From Comamonadaceae bacterium (lineage in GTDB: Bacteria > Pseudomonadota > Gammaproteobacteria > Burkholderiales > Burkholderiaceae_C), in contig JAIXXW010000341.1 of assembly GCA_027490555.1 (NCBI GenBank), forward strand, positions 1 to 6,457: a stretch of DNA of 6,457 nucleotides. Direction: 5' to 3'. The stretch's first letter is position 1. Each line of letters opens with the position of its first letter. Below the pieces are notes generated by a model. It was not told where the DNA came from. It made no database searches and worked only from the letters and a program-made list of their open reading frames with translations. This document shows positions 1 through 4,903 of the stretch, piece by piece. Position numbers and translations under genes: made by a program.

Positions 1-49
1 CGCAAGCTGGTGTTGACCCTATAGACTGTCCGATCTGCTGGAATACCCC

Positions 50-688
50 ATGAAAACCATCACGTTTTATCTGGATTTCATCTCGCCCTACGCCTGGCTG
101 GCCTTTGATGCCTGGCCCCAAGCCATGCAGGGCATCGGCCATCGGGTGGTGCACAAACCGATCCTGTTTGCCGCGCTGCTCAAGCACCACGGCCAGCTGG
201 GCCCTGCCGAAATCCCGGCCAAGCGCGACTGGACCTACCGCCAGGTGCTGTGGCAAGCGCACCAGCAGGGCAGCCCCTTGCAATTGCCCGCCATGCACCC
301 GTTCAATCCTCTGGGTTTGTTGCGCCTGGCCCTGGCCTGCGATGCGTCAGGAGAGCCCAACCGCTTTGTCTGCGAGAAGATTTTTCGCCATGTCTGGTGC
401 TCGGGCCAGGAGGCTGCCGACCCCCAGCGGCTGGCGCAGTTGACGGCCGAACTGGCGCCTGCCCGTGACCCTTCGGGGGCAGAGGTCAAGCAGGCCTTGC
501 AAACCCACACTGACCAGGCCATCGCGCAGGGCGTGTTCGGTGTGCCCAGCTTTGCCGTTGACGACAAGCTGTTCTGGGGGCAGGACGCCTTGCCCATGTT
601 GCGCGCCTACCTGCAAGTCGATCCCTGGTTTGACGGCCCGCACTGGCAGGCACCGGCCCTGTGCGGGGTGGGTGTGAAACGGGCCTGA
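50..688 (+). CDS. 2-hydroxychromene-2-carboxylate isomerase family protein (DsbA-fold, kappa-GST-like)
   Basis: The 212-residue product looks like a complete member of the HCCA isomerase family. These are glutathione-dependent, thioredoxin-fold enzymes related to kappa-class GSTs. The founding member (NahD) interconverts 2-hydroxychromene-2-carboxylate and trans-o-hydroxybenzylidenepyruvate in naphthalene breakdown. Visible hallmarks are the N-terminal YLDFISPYAWLA strand-helix (residues 7-18), with Ser12 where the family places its glutathione-activating serine instead of a CXXC pair; HPFNPL (83-88) in the helical domain; and GVFGVPSF (161-168) with the cis-proline at 166, followed by FWGQD (175-179). 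There is no signal peptide, so it is cytoplasmic. The ATG has only a weak upstream GGA. No ring-cleavage or other aromatic-degradation gene is in the window, so the true substrate is open. Family assignment is firm; the specific reaction is inferred. Confidence 0.93.
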   Translation: MKTITFYLDFISPYAWLAFDAWPQAMQGIGHRVVHKPILFAALLKHHGQLGPAEIPAKRDWTYRQVLWQAHQQGSPLQLPAMHPFNPLGLLRLALACDASGEPNRFVCEKIFRHVWCSGQEAADPQRLAQLTAELAPARDPSGAEVKQALQTHTDQAIAQGVFGVPSFAVDDKLFWGQDALPMLRAYLQVDPWFDGPHWQAPALCGVGVKRA

Positions 689-713
689 GTTGATCGGTCC
701 CCTGCAGAGGGCG

Positions 714-749
714 AAAAAAAACCCGATCGCCTGAAGCGATCGGGTTTTT
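714..749. terminator. Bidirectional intrinsic terminator between convergent genes
   Basis: A perfect 9-bp stem (722-730 with 736-744, CCCGATCGC / GCGATCGGG) closes a 5-base loop CTGAA. It is preceded by eight A (714-721) and followed by five T (745-749), so A-T pairs extend the stem. Read on the plus strand it ends in a U-run 26 bases after the isomerase stop. Read on the minus strand it ends in a longer U-run about 50 bases after the symporter stop. It therefore should serve both convergent transcripts. Confidence 0.93.
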
Positions 750-800
750 CATTGCAGCACTTCAGTTGTGCAGGGCGAGCCTGGCACAACCTTCTGACGC

Positions 801-2915
801 TCAGTGGGCAGCAGTGCTTTGCGAGGTGGTGCCGTCAAAGCTGGGGAAACGGACGTTCTCCACCAGATCCTGCACTTCTTTCTCGGGCTCTTTGGTCAGC
901 AGCGACACGATGATGATCACCGCAAAGCCAACAGGCACACCGAAGATACCGGCCGAGATGGGGGCAATGTCCCACCAGGTGTTGGCCTTCAGGATCTCGG
1001 GTGTCAGCGTGCCCTCATGGAACAAGCTGTACATCCAGGGATGGGTCTTGACCATGTAGTAGAACGAAACCGCCAAGCCAGCCACCATGCCCAGCGAAGC
1101 GCCCCATTTGTTGGCACGCTTCCAGAAGATGCCCAGGGTCAATGCAGGGAAGAAGGCAGCGGCTGCGAACGAGAAGGCCGCAGACACCAGGAACAGAATG
1201 TCCGCCATGCGCAAGGATGCGACATAGGCAGCCGCCAAAGCCACGAACACCAAGATGACTTTGGAGATCAAGACACGGCGGTTGGCCGAGGCGTTGGGGT
1301 CCACAATCTTGTAGTACACGTCGTGCGACAAGGCGTTGGCGACTGTCAGCAGCAGGCCATCGGCTGTGGACAGGGCCGCAGCCAAACCACCGGCTGCCAC
1401 CAGGCCTGAAATCACGAAGGGCAAGCCACCGATTTCAGGGGTGGCCAGCACCACGATGTCACCGCCCAGGCGGATTTCAGCCAACTGCAAGATGCCGTCC
1501 TTGTTGATGTCCGACACCGCCATCAGCGTGGGGTCCACCACGTTCCAGCGTGCAATCCATCCGGGCAACTGGTCAAACGGTGTGCCGACCAGCAGGGTGT
1601 AGATGTCGAACTTGACCAGCACCGCCAGGGCAGGTGCTGTGAAGTACAGCAGCGAGATGAAGAACAGCGACCAGGCCACCGACTGACGTGCTTCACGCAC
1701 CGAAGGCACGGTGTAAAAGCGCATCAGGATGTGTGGCAATGCCGCGGTACCCACCATCAAGCAGAACACCAGGGCCAGGAAGTTCTTGCGGGCCACATCC
1801 CGGGCGGCATCGTCCTTGCCTGGGAAAGGCTCGGCATGGCGCAGGGGTGGGTTGGCACGGGGTGCGTTGGCAGCGCGCGCAGCGGTGTAGGCCGCTTTGG
1901 CAGCCGCTTCGTCTTTGGGCAGAGCCGCCAAAGCCTTTTCAGCGGCCTGGATCTCAGCAGCCGGTGCATTGGCGGCCTTCAGCTCTTCCAGCTTTTTGGT
2001 GGCGGCTTCCTTGTCAGCGGCCATGGCTGCAGGCACATCCTTGAGCTTCTCGGCGGCTGCATCAGCGCGGGCCTTGAAGATGCCACGAACTTCGAGTTCC
2101 TTGGGGTCTTTCAGCAGTTGCTCTTCTTTGGCCGTGACTTTTTCAAGCAGGTAGCCATAGGTGAGTTGCGGCACAGGCAGACCGGTGTGCTTCACCGACA
2201 GCCAGACCACAGGGATCATGTAGGCCACGATCAGGATGATGTACTGCGCCACCTGGGTCCAGGTCACCGCACGCATACCGCCCAGGAACGAGCAGACCAA
2301 GATACCGGCCAGACCCACGTACACGCCCACGTCGAAGGACAGACCGGTCAGGCGGGCGGTGATCAAGCCCACGCCGAAGATCTGAGCCACCACGTAAACG
2401 AAGGACACCAAGATGGCCGCAAACACGCCAATCAGGCGGGCCATGTTGCCGCCGTAACGTGCGCCCAGGAAGTCGGGGATGGTGAACTGACCGAACTTGC
2501 GCAGGTAAGGCGCCAGGAACAGCGCCACCAGGCAGTAACCGCCAGTCCAGCCCAAGATGAAGGCCAGGCCGCCGTATCCGGTCAGGTACAGGGTACCGGC
2601 CATGCCGATGAAGGAGGCGGCCGACATCCAGTCAGAGCCCGTGGCCATGCCGTTGTACATGGCGGGCACACGGCGACCGGCCACATAGTATTCGGCTGCA
2701 TCGTTGGTGCGACTCATCACACCGATGCCGCCGTACAGGAGCACGGTGGCCGCCAGGAAGGCATAGCCGATGTACTCTTTGGGCAAGCCCATTTGCTCCA
2801 GGATGGCGAGCAAGATCACGAAGGCTGCAAAGCCCCCGATGTAGAAAGAGAAAACCCTGTTCAGGGATTTCTGAAACTGGCCTTGGGTTTGGCCTTCACC
2901 GCCGAAAACGCTCAT
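801..2915 (-). CDS. Sodium:solute symporter, VC_2705-type subfamily (SSS family, ActP-related)
   Basis: This 704-residue inner-membrane protein should take up a small organic solute with Na+. It aligns by eye with the acetate permease ActP: YYVAGRRVPAMYNGMATGSDWMSAASF (residues 77-102, split here as YYVAGRR and GSDWMSAASF), the TAALPHILMRFYTV block (390-403) and the helix ALSTADGLLL (514-523). Ser516/Thr517 in that helix match the SSS sodium-site Ser/Thr pair. An extra N-terminal helix (about 21-41), absent from mature ActP, and the paired small subunit upstream point to the VC_2705-type subfamily. About 13-14 membrane segments are visible. Oddities are an Ala/Lys/Glu-rich hydrophilic stretch (about 255-374) and an EF-hand-like loop (469-480), both in loops predicted periplasmic. 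The start codon overlaps the upstream stop as ATGA and has a Shine-Dalgarno AAGGAG seven bases upstream. Family is certain; the substrate (acetate, propionate or another acid) is not. Confidence 0.95.
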   Translation of the reverse strand: MSVFGGEGQTQGQFQKSLNRVFSFYIGGFAAFVILLAILEQMGLPKEYIGYAFLAATVLLYGGIGVMSRTNDAAEYYVAGRRVPAMYNGMATGSDWMSAASFIGMAGTLYLTGYGGLAFILGWTGGYCLVALFLAPYLRKFGQFTIPDFLGARYGGNMARLIGVFAAILVSFVYVVAQIFGVGLITARLTGLSFDVGVYVGLAGILVCSFLGGMRAVTWTQVAQYIILIVAYMIPVVWLSVKHTGLPVPQLTYGYLLEKVTAKEEQLLKDPKELEVRGIFKARADAAAEKLKDVPAAMAADKEAATKKLEELKAANAPAAEIQAAEKALAALPKDEAAAKAAYTAARAANAPRANPPLRHAEPFPGKDDAARDVARKNFLALVFCLMVGTAALPHILMRFYTVPSVREARQSVAWSLFFISLLYFTAPALAVLVKFDIYTLLVGTPFDQLPGWIARWNVVDPTLMAVSDINKDGILQLAEIRLGGDIVVLATPEIGGLPFVISGLVAAGGLAAALSTADGLLLTVANALSHDVYYKIVDPNASANRRVLISKVILVFVALAAAYVASLRMADILFLVSAAFSFAAAAFFPALTLGIFWKRANKWGASLGMVAGLAVSFYYMVKTHPWMYSLFHEGTLTPEILKANTWWDIAPISAGIFGVPVGFAVIIIVSLLTKEPEKEVQDLVENVRFPSFDGTTSQSTAAH

Positions 2916-3175
2916 GCTTCTTCTCCTTCAGCAACGCCATATTCCTTGTCCAGCTTGTTCATGTAGCGTGCGTAGTACCAAATGATGAGGCAGTAGACGA
3001 TCAGCGCGCCTTGGCCAGCCACCCAAAACGAAAACGGCCAGCCAAAAAAGCTGAACGTCAGATCACGCGAAAAGAACAAAAGCACGAACGTGACAAAGAA
3101 CCACAGGGCCAGCAACAGCCCCGTGATCCTTAGATTTTTGCCCCAGTATTCCTGGTGCTTTGCAGTGAGCTGCAT
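2912..3175 (-). CDS. DUF4212-type small subunit of the sodium:solute symporter
   Basis: The 87-residue product has an N-terminal amphipathic lead (KHQEYWGKNLRIT, residues 6-18), two membrane helices (about 17-36 and 47-68) joined by a short aromatic-rich turn (FSFFGWPFSFW), and a charged C-terminus. This is the layout of the DUF4212 / symporter small-subunit family, typically encoded directly upstream of VC_2705-type SSS transporters, as here. It probably assembles with or stabilises the large subunit; its exact job is not established. The start chosen is the second of two in-frame ATGs: AAGGAG at 3182-3187 lies six bases from the ATG at 3175 but directly abuts the ATG at 3181. Family members usually begin MQLT-like. 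The stop overlaps the symporter start by four bases, implying translational coupling. Confidence 0.92.
   Translation of the reverse strand: MQLTAKHQEYWGKNLRITGLLLALWFFVTFVLLFFSRDLTFSFFGWPFSFWVAGQGALIVYCLIIWYYARYMNKLDKEYGVAEGEEA
2923..2928 (-). promoter_or_regulatory. Ribosome binding site of the symporter large subunit
   Basis: AAGGAG on the minus strand lies inside the 3' end of the small-subunit gene, seven bases before the symporter ATG. Together with the ATGA stop/start overlap it supports this start and coupled translation of the two subunits. Confidence 0.8.
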
Positions 3176-3181
3176 CGTCAT

Positions 3182-3187
3182 CTCCTT
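3182..3187 (-). promoter_or_regulatory. Ribosome binding site deciding the small-subunit start
   Basis: AAGGAG on the minus strand is followed immediately by ATGACGATG. The second ATG (3175) sits at a normal spacing of six bases, while the first (3181) has no spacing. The later start is therefore preferred. No convincing -35/-10 pair was found in the 79-base gap between this gene and the TPR gene (3176-3254), so transcription may come from farther upstream or from a non-sigma70 promoter. Confidence 0.75.
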
Positions 3188-3254
3188 CTTGTTGAAAAAC
3201 CAAACTACCGACTGTCACTCTTGAATTCTTCGCCGCCGCTGGCGGGTCATGGCC

Positions 3255-3875
3255 TCAAGACAGGCTGTCCAGCCTGAGCCCTGTTTCTCTCTCGAGCTGG
3301 GCGGCCACCTTGGGCTCAAAGCCCTTGAGGTGTCGCATCACCTCCAGGGCTTTGTCGGGTTGTTGCAGTTCCATGTGAACCCGCGCCATCTGGTACCAGG
3401 CGTAGGGGCTCATCGATTGCAATTCGGTGTTGCGCTTGAAAGCCACCAGGGACTCTTGAAGCCGCCGCTGACGCACCAGCACCAGCCCCAGGCCATACCA
3501 GGCCCGGTCGAATTTTTCGTCGAGCTGGAGCGCCGCCCTGAAAGCGAGTTCTGCTTCCTGGGTGCGGCCAAGCTCTTCGCACACAAAGCCGACGTTGAAG
3601 TGGGCGCTGGCGTGGTGGGGTGTCAGGGCCAGGGCGCGCTGGAAAAAGTCCAGCGCTTGCGGCAGGTGGCGATGGTTCAGCTCGTGGTAGGCCAGGCTGT
3701 TGAGGGCCAGGACATCGCTGGGATGGAGGGACAGGATTTCTTGGAACACCTCACGGGCCTGGGCGCGCAAGCCAAACACCAACAGGGTTTTGGCCTTGAA
3801 GCGCAACCACAGGCAACGGCCGCGTATGGAGGTGCTGGGACGGGCAGGCGGCGACATTTGGACGTTCACTGACAT
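3255..3875 (-). CDS. Tetratricopeptide repeat (TPR) protein
   Basis: The 206-residue product is an almost pure TPR solenoid, expected to be a protein-interaction scaffold. After a short basic N-terminus (about 1-21), five helical-hairpin repeats follow: a degenerate one at about 22-50, then about 51-86, 87-119, 120-153 and 154-188. They carry the usual small/large pattern, such as ALNSLAYHELN, AHFNVGFVCEELG, AWYGLGLVL and AWYQMARVHMEL, with proline or LD at repeat ends. There is no signal peptide or membrane helix, so it is probably cytoplasmic. The frame stays open upstream to an ATG at 4013. Those extra 46 residues lie over the upstream membrane-protein gene and are low-complexity His/Gly/Gln/Pro, unlike TPR, so the start is placed at 3875. 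An ATG at 3857 is an alternative. The partner cannot be predicted beyond the overlapping neighbour. Confidence 0.85.
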   Translation of the reverse strand: MSVNVQMSPPARPSTSIRGRCLWLRFKAKTLLVFGLRAQAREVFQEILSLHPSDVLALNSLAYHELNHRHLPQALDFFQRALALTPHHASAHFNVGFVCEELGRTQEAELAFRAALQLDEKFDRAWYGLGLVLVRQRRLQESLVAFKRNTELQSMSPYAWYQMARVHMELQQPDKALEVMRHLKGFEPKVAAQLERETGLRLDSLS

Positions 3876-4162
3876 GCTGCGGCCCCCAATTCCAGGCAGA
3901 TGTCGATCTTCATCTGCACCACGGCCACCCAGGCGATGATGAGCCAGCTGCAGGTGGCCAGTGGGATGTGCTGGTCCAGGATCAGTTTGGGGCTGATTTT
4001 GCGGGTGATCCACAGGGCCGGCTTGGAGGCCACATCCAGCAATTGCCAGAAAACATTGTTCTCGCGTTTGTCGCCCGCCATCAAGCCCAGCAGAAAGCGC
4101 CCGACGATGAACATCAGGGACAGCTCAATCAAACTTTTGGCAATGACAACTGCGAGCAACAT
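3866..4162 (-). CDS. Small two-helix membrane protein, conserved-hypothetical style (YggT-like layout)
   Basis: The 98-residue product has membrane helices at about 3-28 and 66-84. They flank a polar, basic middle segment (GDKRENNVFWQLLDVASKP, then WITRKISP). The pattern of helix, then a KP..WITRKI-P amphipathic stretch, then helix recalls YggT-family proteins and small hypothetical proteins I associate with Burkholderiales. The match is by layout only and I assign no function. The ATG has a modest GGA seven bases upstream and a good promoter 35-60 bases upstream. Its last ten bases overlap the start of the TPR gene in another frame, so the two are probably one operon. The C-terminus holds three Cys (83-residue helix end onward: DICLELGAAACQ contains two, plus one at 71). 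Confidence 0.75.
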   Translation of the reverse strand: MLLAVVIAKSLIELSLMFIVGRFLLGLMAGDKRENNVFWQLLDVASKPALWITRKISPKLILDQHIPLATCSWLIIAWVAVVQMKIDICLELGAAACQ

Positions 4163-4487
4163 AGACTTCCATGGGCGGGGCCAAATAATTCGGCGGATTC
4201 TATGGGGAAGTCAGCAAATGTCCACAGGGCGCTCAGCAGAGTCAAAAGCCCTCGGAAAAAGCCAATAAACCTTACTTTTTTTATGCCCTTTGGACTTGTC
4301 ACTCGGAAAAAGAACCTTTCTGACAAAGGCCTTACGCAAGGCTTTCAGCAACTTGACACCTTGGGTGGTGTGAATCAGAGGGAAAACACTTAGAAAGTTT
4401 CATGGCATTCATTGGGGTTTTCACCCCGCTGATGGGGCCCTCGCTTGGGCCATCTGCCCCCTGCCCGGGTCTGAACGTGCCGGATCT
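4163..4487. other. Intergenic region, 325 bases
   Basis: No convincing gene was found here on either strand. The stretch is visibly richer in A/T than the flanking genes, especially 4240-4320. It holds the promoter described at 4197-4224, two copies of CTCGGAAAAAG (4251-4261 and 4302-4312), a small bulged hairpin (GCCTT-ACGC-AAGGC, 4329/4330-4342) and GC-rich imperfect hairpins at 4415-4451 just past the stop of the 4488-4760 gene. The last may help end that transcript, but no U-run follows, so no terminator is called. Confidence 0.6.
4197..4224 (-). promoter_or_regulatory. Predicted sigma70-type promoter of the membrane-protein/TPR pair
   Basis: On the minus strand, TGGACA (4219-4224) and TAGAAT (4197-4202) are separated by 16 bases. 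Each hexamer matches five of six consensus positions. The expected transcript start is near 4190, giving a leader of roughly 28 bases before the ATG at 4162. AT-rich DNA lies upstream at about 4254-4290, which could act as an UP-like element. Confidence 0.65.
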
Positions 4488-4760
4488 TCAGCGCCGAAAG
4501 CGTGCCAGCCAACGCGCCAGCACCAGCACCGGCACCAGGATGATCAGGTTGGAGACCAGACCGGCGAGGATGGCGTGGGGCAGGCTGTCCGGGGCGCCGG
4601 GCATGGTGCTGGGCAGCAATACCGCCACAAACACCACGCCGGCGGCCAGGGGCAAGACGCGGCCCGTCACGGGCGAGGTTCTGTGCATGGTGAGCACCAG
4701 GGCCACGATCAAGCCAATACGGAACACGTCGCTCAATTGCGAGAGCACAAGGTCAATCAC
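4488..4760 (-). CDS. Small three-helix membrane protein of unknown function
   Basis: The 90-residue product has predicted membrane helices at about 11-26, 34-50 and 62-83 and a basic C-terminal tail (ARWLARFRR). I do not recognise a named family. The start chosen is GTG at 4760, preceded by CAGGA with about nine bases of spacing. The frame stays open upstream to an ATG at 4907, but that 49-residue lead is Arg/Pro-rich, runs through two inverted repeats, and would overlap the end of the transporter gene, so it is judged non-coding. It lies 143 bases downstream of the MFS transporter on the same strand and may be co-transcribed. Whether it works with the transporter is unknown. Confidence 0.65.
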   Translation of the reverse strand: MIDLVLSQLSDVFRIGLIVALVLTMHRTSPVTGRVLPLAAGVVFVAVLLPSTMPGAPDSLPHAILAGLVSNLIILVPVLVLARWLARFRR

Positions 4761-4812
4761 GGCTGCATGTCCTGAGGGTGAAAACGTTGCGGCAGTGTGC
4801 CACGGTCTGCGC

Positions 4813-4851
4813 CTTGCAAATCGGACTGGAAAAGGAAATCGGATTTGCAAG
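4813..4851. repeat. Inverted repeat, 10-bp perfect arms
   Basis: CTTGCAAATC (4813-4822) is matched by GATTTGCAAG (4842-4851). A further two base pairs form inside after one mismatch, and the purine-rich loop is about 13 bases. No U-run follows on either strand. It could be an RNA hairpin in the transporter's 3' trailer or a DNA-binding palindrome ahead of the 4488-4760 gene. Confidence 0.75.
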
Positions 4852-4855
4852 AGGC

Positions 4856-4893
4856 TGACCGGCCTGGTTCCTGTACAGAACCCAGACCGGTCA
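4856..4893. repeat. Long imperfect hairpin just after the MFS transporter stop
   Basis: TGACCGG (4856-4862) pairs with CCGGTCA (4887-4893). CTGGTTC (4864-4870) pairs with GAACCCAG (4878-4885) with one bulge, and the centre contains CTGTACAG. The resulting stem of about 14 base pairs begins 11 bases past the transporter stop on the minus strand. Position suggests a transcript-end or mRNA-stabilising structure. The lack of a U-run argues against a classical intrinsic terminator. Confidence 0.7.
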
Positions 4894-4903
4894 TCCAGGG
4901 AAC

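Noticed and set aside
1..24. Possible last codons of an upstream plus-strand gene (RKLVLTL, then TAG at 22-24)
   Set aside because: Codon choice looks coding, but seven codons are too few to support a gene. Another frame is also open and ends in TGA overlapping the isomerase ATG.
804..1409. A 201-codon plus-strand open frame under the symporter 3' end
   Set aside because: Antisense to a confident gene, with low-complexity composition and no recognisable motif.
1731..2966. A 411-codon open frame on the plus strand opposite the symporter
   Set aside because: Its product is His/Gln/Gly-rich with no membrane or domain pattern and lies antisense to a firmly identified transporter. It is a typical shadow in GC-rich coding DNA.
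3249..3872. A 207-codon plus-strand open frame opposite the TPR gene
   Set aside because: It mirrors the TPR gene almost exactly. The minus-strand product has clear TPR periodicity and this one has none.
3876..4013. N-terminal extension of the TPR protein to an ATG at 4013
   Set aside because: The extra 46 residues are low-complexity and lie over the upstream membrane-protein gene in another frame. The ATG at 3875 fits better.
4352..4357. TTGACA on the plus strand as a promoter -35 box
   Set aside because: No acceptable -10 box lies 15-19 bases downstream, and no plus-strand gene follows.
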